The notes: a model not told the origin generated them from the letters alone. DNA of 41,270 nucleotides from JBBDWJ01 sp040902925 (GCA_040902925.1 JBBDWJ010000090.1:1-41270); one strand, 5' to 3'; counted from the first letter of the stretch, positions 16,205 to 24,375 are shown. Made by a program: numbers and translations.

Positions 16205-16477
16205 ATGCGTGTCGCCTTCGACTCGAACAAGAGCCGGGTTGTCAAACAAAAGCACGGTGTCAGCCTTGAGGAGGCGGCTGAGATCTTCGATCAAACCTAT
16301 ATCGTTGATTGTCGAAGCGATCTTCCCGAACAGTTCCGTGCCATTGGGTGGAGTCGAGGCCAGCTTTGCGCGGTGATTTTTGAAGTCCGCAGCGACGCCG
16401 ACGGTGAGTACTATCATCTTGTGACTGCTTGGAAGGCATCCACGCAAGAAGAGCAAGCCTATGCGGAAAACGTCTAA
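16205..16477 (+). CDS. brnT: BrnT-family toxin
   Basis: Type II toxin with a RelE-like RNase fold that cleaves RNA and arrests growth. BrnT hallmarks: FDSNKSRVVKQKHGVSLEEAAEIFDQ at the N-terminus (aligned with D..K...N..KHGV.F.EA..VF), RAIGWSRGQLCAVIFEVR in the middle, and the C-terminal LVTAWKASTQEEQAYAEN (aligned with ISARKAT..E...Y). The canonical Arg of the ISAR motif is replaced by Trp here. Length of 90 is normal. It overlaps the antitoxin gene by 17 bp, implying translational coupling. Confidence 0.85.
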   Translation: MRVAFDSNKSRVVKQKHGVSLEEAAEIFDQTYIVDCRSDLPEQFRAIGWSRGQLCAVIFEVRSDADGEYYHLVTAWKASTQEEQAYAENV

Positions 16478-16736
16478 ACGAGCGCCGACGGCCGACAAGA
16501 TTGCGGAAATGGCATCCCGAGGCGAGGATGTCTCCAGCCATTTCACGAACAAGTTCACCACCGTCCGGCCGGTCCGTCGGGTCAATGTGGATTTGACGTC
16601 GGGGATGCTAAGAGAATTAGATGGCCGCGCGGCGATGCTGAATATCAGCCGTCAAGCCGTTATTAAGACACTCTTGCGACGCGCGCTAGATGAGACGGCG
16701 CCGGTTCGCCGTGACCAGAAGAAACAGACCGCCTAA
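16461..16736 (+). CDS. brnA: BrnA/CopG-type antitoxin (ribbon-helix-helix)
   Basis: The partner of the upstream toxin: the N-terminal half (about residues 1-35) would wrap the toxin, and the C-terminal half is a ribbon-helix-helix DNA-binding domain. RRVNVDLTSGMLRELDGRAAM supplies the strand and first helix, and LNISRQAVIKTLLRRAL the second. It likely represses its own operon through the palindrome at 16185-16199. The domain resembles CopG more than typical BrnA. It ends in a basic tail (RRDQKKQTA). Confidence 0.82.
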   Translation: MRKTSKRAPTADKIAEMASRGEDVSSHFTNKFTTVRPVRRVNVDLTSGMLRELDGRAAMLNISRQAVIKTLLRRALDETAPVRRDQKKQTA

Positions 16737-16879
16737 CGTTGGTCCGCTTGACGCAGAGTTCGGCACTGGGCCGCCCCCGGCAGAAAACGGTAAACCAATG
16801 ATGCGTGCAGATCCGTGAAGGCGATCACCAAGACCCCGCAGCCGATTTAGGCAGGCGTAGCCGCCGGCCGCCGCAAAAC

Positions 16880-18739
16880 CTACTCCACCGTCACGCTCTT
16901 AGCCAGGTTGCGCGGCTGGTCCACATCGCAGCCCCTGAGCACCGCAATGTGATAAGCCAGCAATTGCAGCGGCACGATTTCGAGAATCGACAGCAGCAGT
17001 TCGTTCGTTGCGGGAACTTCGATCACGTGGTCGGCCAGTTCGGGAAGCGTCGTATCGCCCTGGGTTCCGATGGCGATGACCTGGCCCTGGCGGGCCGCAA
17101 CTTCCTGAATGTTGGCCTGCGTTTTTTCGTACCGCAGGCGGCTGGCCGGGTCGTTGACATCGTGCGTAGCGATCACGACGACGGGCAGATCCTCGTCGAT
17201 GAGGGCGTTCGGCCCGTGCTTCATCTCGCCGGCCGGGTAGCCTTCGGCGTGGATGTAGGAAATCTCTTTCAGCTTCAGCGCGCCTTCGAGAGCGATGGGG
17301 TAGTGCAGGCCGCGCCCCAGGAACAGAAAGTCGTCCACGCGGTAGAAGCGGCGGGCCAGTTCCTCGCACTTGGCGTCGGCATTCAGCACCTCTTCGAGCT
17401 TTCCCGGGATCGTCAGCAGCTCTTGAACCAGGGATTTGGAGGTCTCCGCGTCCAGGCGATTGTGGACCTGCCCCAGGTGCATGGCAAGAATGAACAGCGC
17501 CGTGAGTTGCGACGTAAAAGCCTTGGTCGAGGCGACGCCGATTTCCGGCCCCGCATGGGTGTAGATGGTGCCTTCGGCTTCGCGGGTGACCATCGAGCCG
17601 ATGACGTTGCAGATGGCGATGCTTTTTGAGCCCTTCGAGCGCGCTTCGCGCTGCGCCGCCAGCGTGTCGGCGGTCTCGCCCGACTGCGTAATCACGACCG
17701 TCAGGGTGTTTTCGGTAATGATCGGATCGCGGTATCGAAATTCGCTGCCGTAGTCGACCTCCACCGGAATCCGCGCCAGCCGCTCGATCATGAATTTGCC
17801 AGCCAGCCCGGCGTGCCACGAGGTGCCGCAGGCAACGATGCGCACCTGGTCGAAGGCGGCGAACTCTTGGGGCGTGATCTCCATCTCATCGAGAAAAATC
17901 TGGCCCGTTTCGCGAGACACGCGGCCCAAGGTCGTGTCTCGAACGGCGCGCGGCTGCTCAAAGATTTCTTTGAGCATGAAATGCTTGTAGCCGCCCTTCT
18001 CGGCCATCACCGGATCCCACAGGATGTGCTGCACCGGGCGGTTGACCGGCCGGCCATCGAAATCGGTGACCCGCACGCCCCGCGGCGTCAGCACGGCGAT
18101 ATCGCCGTCGGTCAGGAAGAACATGTCGCGAGTGTGATGCAGGATGGCCGGAACGTCCGAGGCGACGAAGTATTCGTTCTCGCCGATGCCGATCACGGCC
18201 GGCGGGCCCGAGCGGGCCGCCACGATCTTGTTGGGATCTTTGCGGGAAATCGCCGCCAGCGCAAAAACTCCTTGCAGGCGGGCGATCGCCTTACGGAGCG
18301 CGTCCTCGAGCGGGCCGTTTTCGCAGGAGTATTTCTCGATCAGGTGGGCGATGATCTCGGTATCGGTTTGCGTGACGAACTTGTGGCCCTCTTTGGAGAG
18401 CTCAGCCTTCAGTTGCAGGTAGTTCTCGACAATGCCGTTGTGCACCACCACGATCTCGCCGTTGGAGCTGCGGTGGGGATGGGCGTTCTCTTCGGTCGGC
18501 CGGCCATGGGTCGCCCAGCGCGTGTGGCCGATGCCGTAGCTGCCTTCGACCGGATCAGCGCGCACCGCCTCTTCGAGGTGCCGCAGCTTGCCGGCCGCGC
18601 GGCGCACCTGCAGCTCGTTGCTATCGGAACCCACCGCGATTCCCGCCGAATCATAGCCGCGGTATTCCAACCGCCGCAGCCCGTCGATGATGATGGGCAC
18701 GGCGTCGTTGGGACCGATATAGCCGACGATTCCACACAT
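16880..18739 (-). CDS. glmS: Glutamine--fructose-6-phosphate aminotransferase (isomerizing)
   Basis: First step of UDP-GlcNAc synthesis: fructose-6-P + Gln to glucosamine-6-P, in the cytosol. The N-terminal class II amidotransferase domain begins with catalytic Cys2 (MCGIVGYIG) and has RRLEYRGYDSAG, HTRWATHG and HNGIVENY. Two SIS domains follow, with VACGTSWHAG, TQSGETADT and GPEIGVASTKAFTSQ. It ends in QPRNLAKSVTVE, the family C-terminus. Length of 619 is normal. The start lies 5 bp after the purS stop, so the genes are co-transcribed; there is no room for a glmS ribozyme. Confidence 0.97.
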   Translation of the reverse strand: MCGIVGYIGPNDAVPIIIDGLRRLEYRGYDSAGIAVGSDSNELQVRRAAGKLRHLEEAVRADPVEGSYGIGHTRWATHGRPTEENAHPHRSSNGEIVVVHNGIVENYLQLKAELSKEGHKFVTQTDTEIIAHLIEKYSCENGPLEDALRKAIARLQGVFALAAISRKDPNKIVAARSGPPAVIGIGENEYFVASDVPAILHHTRDMFFLTDGDIAVLTPRGVRVTDFDGRPVNRPVQHILWDPVMAEKGGYKHFMLKEIFEQPRAVRDTTLGRVSRETGQIFLDEMEITPQEFAAFDQVRIVACGTSWHAGLAGKFMIERLARIPVEVDYGSEFRYRDPIITENTLTVVITQSGETADTLAAQREARSKGSKSIAICNVIGSMVTREAEGTIYTHAGPEIGVASTKAFTSQLTALFILAMHLGQVHNRLDAETSKSLVQELLTIPGKLEEVLNADAKCEELARRFYRVDDFLFLGRGLHYPIALEGALKLKEISYIHAEGYPAGEMKHGPNALIDEDLPVVVIATHDVNDPASRLRYEKTQANIQEVAARQGQVIAIGTQGDTTLPELADHVIEVPATNELLLSILEIVPLQLLAYHIAVLRGCDVDQPRNLAKSVTVE

Positions 18740-18744
18740 ATTCG

Positions 18745-18990
18745 CTAACCCCGTATCTCCACGCGGAATTCCTCGATCACCGGATTGGCCAGCACCTCGC
18801 GCGCGATGGCCTCGACCTGCCCGCGGGCCTGCTCCGCCGTCAGGGCCTGATCCAGCTCGATCTCGAAGAATTTTCCCTGGCGCACGTCGAGTATGCTGTT
18901 GTGCCCCAGCCCGTTCAACTTGGAACTGATGGTGCGGCCCTGAGGGTCGAGGACGGTCTTCTTGAGCGTGACGTAAACAAGTGCCTGCAT
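18745..18990 (-). CDS. purS: Phosphoribosylformylglycinamidine synthase subunit PurS
   Basis: Small subunit (81 residues) of the PurSQL complex that makes FGAM in purine synthesis; it bridges PurL and the glutaminase PurQ. Family pattern: VYVTLKKTVLDPQGRTISSKL, then GKFFEIELD and a C-terminal ANPVIEEFRVEI. It is usually found beside purQ or purL, but here it precedes glmS by 5 bp and no other pur gene is in the window. A GGAG lies about 13 nt before the ATG. A palindrome upstream (19012-19027) could control the pair. Confidence 0.93.
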   Translation of the reverse strand: MQALVYVTLKKTVLDPQGRTISSKLNGLGHNSILDVRQGKFFEIELDQALTAEQARGQVEAIAREVLANPVIEEFRVEIRG

Positions 18991-19011
18991 GATCTATTCT
19001 ATCTCCCCCAT

Positions 19012-19027
19012 CTGAGTTGTAACTCAG
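19012..19027. promoter_or_regulatory. Palindrome between mnmE and purS
   Basis: CTGAGTT-GT-AACTCAG is a perfect 7-bp inverted repeat, centred about 30 bp upstream of the purS start and 40 bp beyond the mnmE stop. The short spacer suits an operator better than a stable hairpin. No T tract follows on the minus strand. Confidence 0.4.
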
Positions 19028-19059
19028 GTACTAGTCTGATGCGGAGGGTCCGCGGAGCC

Positions 19060-20436
19060 TTACTTGCCGATACAGAAGGTCGAGAAGATGTTCCTCAGGA
19101 TATCCTCGACCGTGGTCGCGCCCGTTATGGCGTCGAGGGGCGCGAGAGCGGCGTACAGGTCGAGCAGCAGCATCTCGTGCGGAATCGCGTCGCCGACGGC
19201 CGCCTCGGCCTTTTTCAGGTACGTTTCTGTTTGCCGCAACAGCTCTTCGTGACGGATGCTCGTGATGAAGCCGGTCTCGTGAGCATCGGCATTCTGCGGC
19301 AGCGCGTGCTCGTAGATCTGGCGGCGCAACTCGTCGAGCCCTTCGCCGGTTTCGGCCGAAACCCGAAGAAGAGGCTCCGCGACGTCCGCTCGCAGCGTAA
19401 GGTCGCACTTATTACCGACGAGCAGCGTGTGGCGGCCGGATCGGCGCGCTCGGGCCAGCAGTTCGCGGTCGGTATCCTCGAGCGGCTCGGAAAGGTCGAT
19501 GATCGCGAGCAGGATATCGGAATCGGCTAACGCTTCGTAGCTTTTCGCGACGCCCTTAGCCTCGACGACGTCGGCGGTGGCGCGGATGCCCGCGGTATCG
19601 ACAAGCTTGACCGGCAGGCCGTTGATCGAAAAATATTCGCTGAGCATGTCGCGGGTCGTGCCGGCCTGAGCGGTGACGATGGCGCGGTCCTGCTCGAGCA
19701 GCCGGTTGAACAAGCTCGATTTGCCGACGTTGGGGCGGCCCAGGATGGCGAGCGTCACACCGCCACGGACAACTTTGCCGACCCGAAAACTGTCGGCGAG
19801 ACGCGAAATCGCACCGCGGACAGGGTGGAGCCGCGCCAGAATTTGTTCGTCCGACGCCACCGAGATGTCGTCTTCGGCGAAGTCGATGCCCGCTTCCAGC
19901 AGCGCGATGAGGTCGCAGAGCCCTTTCTTGATGGGCGCCAGCCGCCGCGAGAGACCTCCTTCGACCTGCTGGACGGCGACGCGGGCCTGGTAGAGGGTCG
20001 TCGAGTCGATCAAGTCCCGTACGGCTTCGGCCTGAGCCAGGTCGAGGCGTCCATTGAGGAAGGCGCGCTGCGTGAATTCGCCCGGGGAGGCCAGCCGGGC
20101 GCCGGCTGCCAAGGCGCGTTCGACCGCGAAGGCGAGAACAACGGGCGAACCATGGCAGGAAATTTCGACCACGTCTTCGGCCGTGTAGGAGCGCGGCTTT
20201 GGGAAAAACGTAACGACGACTTGGTCGATCGGGTGGCCTTCTTCGTCGATGAGTTTGCCGTTGGTTGCCTGGCGCGGCCGCCAGCCGTTCTGGCTTGGCG
20301 CCTCGACGAGTTTTGCCGCGATGACCGCTGCTTCGGGCCCCGACAGTCGCACCACGCCGAGGCCTCCTCGGCCGGGTGGCGTCGAGATCGCGACGATGGT
20401 GTCGTCGGTGTTTAGCGAGGGGTGGATCGGCGGCAA
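19060..20436 (-). CDS. mnmE: tRNA modification GTPase MnmE (TrmE)
   Basis: GTPase that, with MnmG and FAD/folate, modifies U34 (cmnm5U) of certain tRNAs. The N-terminal formyl-THF-binding domain starts TIVAISTPPGRGGLGVVRLSG. The G domain has G1 GRPNVGKSS, G2 AGTTRD, G3 DTAG, and G4 NKCD. The helical domain resumes at the end, which closes with the invariant CIGK (catalytic Cys for modification). Length of 458 is normal. It lies 57 bp downstream of the amidohydrolase and upstream of purS-glmS. Confidence 0.97.
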   Translation of the reverse strand: MPPIHPSLNTDDTIVAISTPPGRGGLGVVRLSGPEAAVIAAKLVEAPSQNGWRPRQATNGKLIDEEGHPIDQVVVTFFPKPRSYTAEDVVEISCHGSPVVLAFAVERALAAGARLASPGEFTQRAFLNGRLDLAQAEAVRDLIDSTTLYQARVAVQQVEGGLSRRLAPIKKGLCDLIALLEAGIDFAEDDISVASDEQILARLHPVRGAISRLADSFRVGKVVRGGVTLAILGRPNVGKSSLFNRLLEQDRAIVTAQAGTTRDMLSEYFSINGLPVKLVDTAGIRATADVVEAKGVAKSYEALADSDILLAIIDLSEPLEDTDRELLARARRSGRHTLLVGNKCDLTLRADVAEPLLRVSAETGEGLDELRRQIYEHALPQNADAHETGFITSIRHEELLRQTETYLKKAEAAVGDAIPHEMLLLDLYAALAPLDAITGATTVEDILRNIFSTFCIGK

Positions 20437-20493
20437 ATTCCCTACTCTGGCGGCCGATTGGCCGCTTTCCTCACTGCCGGAGCGTGCCTGCTA

Positions 20494-21789
20494 CTACTTC
20501 AATAGCTCCTGGCGGTTGCGCCACTGGCCTGCTTGCATCACGCGGTTGATCTTGCGCGTATTAGCGATATCCTCGAGCGGATCGGCGTCGAGCAGCAGCA
20601 GGTCGGCGATTCTGCCGGCCCGGATCACGCCGAACTCCGGCTCTTGGCTGGAAACCCGCTCGGCTCCGCGCCGCGTTGCGATCTGAATCACCTCGAGCGG
20701 CGACAACCCGGCTTCCACCATCAGGACCATCTCGTTGTGCGTCCCCCAGCCCGAAGAAACTTCCCCGGCGCCACTGTCCGATCCCAACAACAGCGTGATT
20801 CCGGCTTGCGACATCTGCTTCACCGAGCGTTGCGCGCTGGCCAGTTTCTCTTTCAGCCGCGCAAGATCGGGATTGTCGAGCCTTTGCCGGCGCACCTCAG
20901 GCTTTTCAATTACGGCCAGCGATTCTGCATTCATTCCGAAACGGATCTCGGGGTCCTTAAGCGCCGCGGGGTTCTCGGCGAAATACCAGTTGCGCTGCAG
21001 GACCGACAGCGTCGGCGCAAACGAGATTTTCCGGCTCTTGGCGAACTCGATGAACTTCTCGTCCAGCGGCAGCTTATCGCGCACCGTGTGCAGAAAATCG
21101 TTCACCCCCAACTCGCCGAGTTGATAGGCATCCTCTTGGTCGGCGATGTGCGCGACGACGGGGATGTTGTGCTTGCCCGCCTCTTCGACGATCGCGGCGC
21201 GCACTTCAGGCGTAATTTTCGGGAGCGTGCCGTTTATCGAATCGACCCAGACCTTGATGAAATCCACATCCTGGGCGGCGAGTTCCCGGACCTGTTCCCG
21301 AGCTTCACCGGGACCGGCCGGCCGCCGCGCCATGGGGTGGCCTTCGGGATGGGTCAAGCCACGGCCGGCGGTGTAAATCCGCGGCCCCGGGATCTTTCCC
21401 GCTCGCAGATCTTTGATCGCGGCCAGGTGCTCGTCGGCATCCGCGCCGATGCTGCGGACGGTCGTCACGCCGAAGTAGAGCTGTGCCCGCAGGGCGCGTT
21501 CCATCTCGGCCCGGTCGCCGAAGTAGTGCACGTGGACATCGACCAGGCCGGGGATGACGGTTTTCCCGATGCCGTCAACGATCTCACCGCCTTTCGGCAC
21601 CGCGGTATGGGAGCGCGGACCGGCGGCGCGGATACGCGTTCCCTCGATGACGATGACGGAATCTTCGACGGGAGCGGCGGCGCTGCCGTCGATGAGCTTG
21701 GCTCCGACGATGGCCACGACGGGTTTAATGTTCTCGGGCGGCAGGGAATCCGCGCAGGCGCAGAGAAGCAGCAGGGAGCCGAGTAGCAC
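20494..21789 (-). CDS. Imidazolonepropionase-like amidohydrolase, putative lipoprotein
   Basis: Metal-dependent hydrolase of the amidohydrolase superfamily: a beta-sandwich (GAKLIDGSAAAPVEDSVIVI) followed by a TIM barrel. The metal ligands are HxH in VDVHVHYFGD, a Lys in DFIKVWVDS, His in PVVAHIADQED and in DFLHTVRD, and Asp in LLGSDSGAGE. The ending (GRIADLLLLDADPLEDI) is typical. The substrate is unknown; many relatives are peptidases or lactonases. The frame stays open far upstream, but that part is antisense to the Rieske gene. A GTG at 21789 with AGGA 6 nt before it gives a short hydrophobic leader and lipobox (LCAC). This start lies inside a REP-like hairpin, so the native start may have been altered. 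Confidence 0.85.
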   Translation of the reverse strand: MLLGSLLLLCACADSLPPENIKPVVAIVGAKLIDGSAAAPVEDSVIVIEGTRIRAAGPRSHTAVPKGGEIVDGIGKTVIPGLVDVHVHYFGDRAEMERALRAQLYFGVTTVRSIGADADEHLAAIKDLRAGKIPGPRIYTAGRGLTHPEGHPMARRPAGPGEAREQVRELAAQDVDFIKVWVDSINGTLPKITPEVRAAIVEEAGKHNIPVVAHIADQEDAYQLGELGVNDFLHTVRDKLPLDEKFIEFAKSRKISFAPTLSVLQRNWYFAENPAALKDPEIRFGMNAESLAVIEKPEVRRQRLDNPDLARLKEKLASAQRSVKQMSQAGITLLLGSDSGAGEVSSGWGTHNEMVLMVEAGLSPLEVIQIATRRGAERVSSQEPEFGVIRAGRIADLLLLDADPLEDIANTRKINRVMQAGQWRNRQELLK

Positions 21790-21807
21790 AGACAATCCTG
21801 TCTGTGC
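21783..21807 (+). repeat. REP-like palindrome, left copy
   Basis: GTAG is followed directly by the perfect stem CACAGACA-ATCC-TGTCTGTG (one further outer G-C pair is possible). A tetranucleotide GTAG at the foot of a short palindrome is the classic REP layout recognised by RAYT transposases. The inverse copy is at 21948-21972; the two differ by one compensated base pair. The amidohydrolase start codon and its AGGA fall in this hairpin. Confidence 0.75.
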
Positions 21808-21814
21808 CGGCAAG

Positions 21815-21857
21815 GGCAGCGCACGTTGCCGATGGAACGCACATTGCCTGCGCTGCC
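21815..21857. repeat. Inner inverted repeat of the REP pair
   Basis: GGCAGCGCA (21815-21823) and TGCGCTGCC (21849-21857) are perfect 9-bp complements separated by 25 bp. They lie between the two REP-like palindromes, close to the left copy. The remaining spacer up to 21947 shows no ORF with family resemblance. Confidence 0.5.
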
Positions 21858-21947
21858 TACCGCGCTGCCGACGGTGACTGTCCCCATCCACGTCAGTGCG
21901 AAAGAAACGGCGGCTGTCGCCATCCGCACTCTGCTGGGCCCGAAGAC

Positions 21948-21972
21948 TCACAGGCAGGATTGCCTGTGCTAC
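21948..21972 (-). repeat. REP-like palindrome, right copy (inverted)
   Basis: Read on the minus strand: GTAG, then CACAGGCA-ATCC-TGCCTGTG. It is identical to the left copy except for one A-T pair changed to G-C on both arms, which is stem covariation. The G of its GTAG is the last base of the Rieske gene stop codon, so the element abuts that gene exactly. Confidence 0.75.
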
Positions 21973-23126
21973 TAGCTTCGCCATCGCAACGTCCTCGGCG
22001 TGATCGGATTCTCGAACGGCCGGCCTTCTGCCTGCGCGCGCTGCCATTCCTGCTTGAGCTGGTAGTACCAGCGCGCCTGCGTGTCCGCGTCGTTGATCAG
22101 CATGAGATTGGGATTGTAGGCCAGCCCTTCCTGCTGCTGCACGACGACCTCGCGATCCTGCATCAGGAAGGTCCAGGCGAGCCGCTTCACGATTGGTGTG
22201 AAAACGCCCAACCACGGCAGCGTCCAATACAGGCACTGGTGGACTTCGGTTTCGCGATCGTTGAGCGGCGTAATGGCAGTCAATCCCACCACCGTATGGC
22301 GGTCGCCCTCGATGTGCTCGATGCGAATGCCCGGCAGCCGGTAGCTGATCTCGGTGGTGACGGTCTCGCCGAGCAGCCGGTAGATGCGATTTTCCTTCGG
22401 CAACCGATGGCGCTTCATCCGCCAGCCCAGCGGAGCGGGCTCGAACTCTTTTTGCTTCTGGCGCAGCTTGCGGGCCTGCTTTTTCCACCACCACGATGTA
22501 TGGACGAATGCCGCGTGCGTCGGGTCCATCAGCCCGAATGCGGCCTGATCGGCGTCGCACGGGAAATGCGAGCACAAGGCGACCCCGGGCGAGCGATCGC
22601 CGATGCCGGGCAGAAGCGGTGGCTCGGGTTGCGCGTCGGGGCCTGCGCCCGGATCACGGTCCCCAACATAAACCCACAAATTGCCCTGCACCTCGCGGCA
22701 CGGGTAGGCCTCGACTTTGACCCGCGAAACATCGAACTTCTGCCCCTCAACCAACGACGGAATCGAGGTGCAGCGGCCGTCGGCGGAGAAACTCCAGCCA
22801 TGATAGCCGCAAGCCAGATCCTCACCTTGCAAAAAACCGTGGCGCAGCGGGATACCGCGATGCGGGCAGATGTCTCGGAGCGCGAACGCAACGCCGCGTT
22901 CGGTGCGGGCCAGCACAATCGGTTCGCCGAGTAGCCGGATGCCCAAAGTCCGCCCGGGCGCAAGGCGCGCCGAAGCCGCCGCCAGATACCAGAAGTTCCG
23001 CAATAACGCGGCGCTTCCCGGGTGCGCGGGGCGCGTCTCCACCGCGGATTCCGCGGCGCCAGACTGGGGGCTGGCCTGCCCATCCGCGCCTTCGGGGTGA
23101 AGCGATTGGGCGGGTTCCGGGTGCAT
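21972..23126 (-). CDS. Rieske 2Fe-2S ring-hydroxylating oxygenase, alpha-subunit-like
   Basis: Cytosolic oxygenase component. Rieske centre: CPHRG and, 17 residues on, CGYHGW. The mononuclear iron site is D-x2-H-x4-H (DPTHAAFVH). The ending (FLMQDREVVVQQQEG, then LINDADTQARWYYQ) resembles vanillate demethylase and pheophorbide-oxygenase-like members. Substrate is unknown, and no reductase or ferredoxin gene is adjacent. The start is set at the ATG at 23126 (MHPEPAQSL) with GGAA about 7 nt upstream; the longer frame to 23435 runs over the divergent TPR gene. The first ~45 residues are Pro/Ala-rich. Length is 384 residues. Confidence 0.88.
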   Translation of the reverse strand: MHPEPAQSLHPEGADGQASPQSGAAESAVETRPAHPGSAALLRNFWYLAAASARLAPGRTLGIRLLGEPIVLARTERGVAFALRDICPHRGIPLRHGFLQGEDLACGYHGWSFSADGRCTSIPSLVEGQKFDVSRVKVEAYPCREVQGNLWVYVGDRDPGAGPDAQPEPPLLPGIGDRSPGVALCSHFPCDADQAAFGLMDPTHAAFVHTSWWWKKQARKLRQKQKEFEPAPLGWRMKRHRLPKENRIYRLLGETVTTEISYRLPGIRIEHIEGDRHTVVGLTAITPLNDRETEVHQCLYWTLPWLGVFTPIVKRLAWTFLMQDREVVVQQQEGLAYNPNLMLINDADTQARWYYQLKQEWQRAQAEGRPFENPITPRTLRWRS

Positions 23127-23215
23127 GCGCTTTCCAGAGTAGCAGTCCTGTGTACCTTCGAACGCCGAGCCGTTTGTAGGTTGTTGCCGCAACACTGATG
23201 CCCTTGCGGGGCGGC

Positions 23216-23244
23216 TTGATTCCGTTGGGAATTTAGCGTAGTAT
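23216..23244 (+). promoter_or_regulatory. Sigma-70 promoter of the TPR gene
   Basis: TTGATT (23216-23221) and TAGTAT (23239-23244) are exactly 17 bp apart, giving a predicted leader of about 30 nt with a GGGAGG / AGG ribosome-binding region before the ATG at 23281. Confidence 0.6.
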
Positions 23245-23280
23245 GCTGAGTACGTTTTTAAGCGGGAGGCAGGTAAGAGC

Positions 23281-24375
23281 ATGATGGGTAAACTCTTAGC
23301 GACTTTGACGATCACGGGTTGGTTTCTCGCCTCGGCCTGGGCCCAGGACATCCACAATCCCGATATCGGCGACAATCCGCAGGGCCAGATGCTGACCGAC
23401 GCCGGTATCTCCGAGGACCCGGCGCAGAAGATCACGATTCTCGAAACGTTCGTCGAGCGCTATCCGAAAGACGCCAACATCGGGTACGCCTACCTGCAGC
23501 TCCAGAGCAACTATCTCGACACCGAGAAGTTCGACAAAGCGGTGGAGTACAGCGAGAAGCTGCTCGGAATGGCTCCCAACGATCTGGAAGTGCGGCACAA
23601 CGCGATCCGCGCGTACGAGGGCGCGGGGGGTTGGGAGAAGCTCCTGCCGTTGCTGGTGGAAACCAAGGCGGTAGCGGACAAGGCCGGCGATGAGTACGCC
23701 CAGGGCGTCGTGCAGTACGCCGAGTATTCGCTGTTCAGCTCCGCCCTCAAGATTCCCGACCCGAAGACGAAAATGGCCTATTTGGACGCGTTGCGCGAGC
23801 AGTACCCGACCGGGCAATACGTGGGCAACCCGGCGGCCGTGGACGCCTATGCGGTCGCCGCCCAGCAACTCGGTGACATGGAGAAAGCCATCCCGATGAT
23901 GCAGGCGGCGCTCGACGCCAGTCCCGACAACCCCAATGAGCGCTATCTCTACATGATGGCCGAGCATGCTTTGGGCAAGCGCGAGGACGCCAAAGCGCAG
24001 CAATTAAGCGAGAAGCTCGTGGCGGTGATGGAAACCAAGCCAGCGCCCGAGGGCGTCGCCCCGGCGCAGTGGGACGAGCAGAAAAAGCTGTTCGCCGCTT
24101 ATGGGCACTTCGTCCTCGGCCGGCTGTTCACCATGAAGGAAAACTTCCGCCAGGGGCGCGAGAGCTTGCTCAAGGCCGTCGAACCGATGGAAAAACAGGG
24201 CGGACCGACCTACGGCGTGCTCGCCTACTTCCTGGGGATTTGCTACGTGAAGCTCGATGTCGGCGGCGATAACATCCCCCAAGCCAGCAAGTGGATGAGC
24301 GTCGCGGCGCAGACCGAGAACCCTTTTCAGGGCGAAGCCAAAAAGACCCTCGCGGCGATCAAACAGGCGCAATAG
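23281..24375 (+). CDS. Secreted TPR-repeat protein
   Basis: Signal peptide (cleavage likely after SAWA, residue 21), then helical repeats of the tetratricopeptide type. Examples are IGYAYLQLQSNYLDTEKFDKAVEYSEKLL (split by family positions W/Y, L, Y, A, P) and the unit around AVAAQQLGDMEKAIPMMQAAL-DASPDNP. The protein is acidic and probably periplasmic, serving as a protein-interaction scaffold; no specific partner can be named. It is divergent from the Rieske gene and has its own promoter. Two ATG codons are adjacent at the start; the first is used here. Confidence 0.85.
   Translation: MMGKLLATLTITGWFLASAWAQDIHNPDIGDNPQGQMLTDAGISEDPAQKITILETFVERYPKDANIGYAYLQLQSNYLDTEKFDKAVEYSEKLLGMAPNDLEVRHNAIRAYEGAGGWEKLLPLLVETKAVADKAGDEYAQGVVQYAEYSLFSSALKIPDPKTKMAYLDALREQYPTGQYVGNPAAVDAYAVAAQQLGDMEKAIPMMQAALDASPDNPNERYLYMMAEHALGKREDAKAQQLSEKLVAVMETKPAPEGVAPAQWDEQKKLFAAYGHFVLGRLFTMKENFRQGRESLLKAVEPMEKQGGPTYGVLAYFLGICYVKLDVGGDNIPQASKWMSVAAQTENPFQGEAKKTLAAIKQAQ

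Noticed and set aside
18740..18744. glmS ribozyme
   Set aside because: Only 5 bp separate purS and glmS, leaving no leader for a ribozyme.
17813..18748. Plus-strand ORF over glmS
   Set aside because: Antisense shadow of a confidently identified gene.
20533..21786. Plus-strand ORF of 417 codons over the amidohydrolase
   Set aside because: Antisense shadow; His/Arg-rich composition typical of the reverse frame.
21790..22575. Upstream extension of the amidohydrolase frame
   Set aside because: It runs through the REP pair and antisense-frame DNA of the Rieske gene; no domain is found in it.
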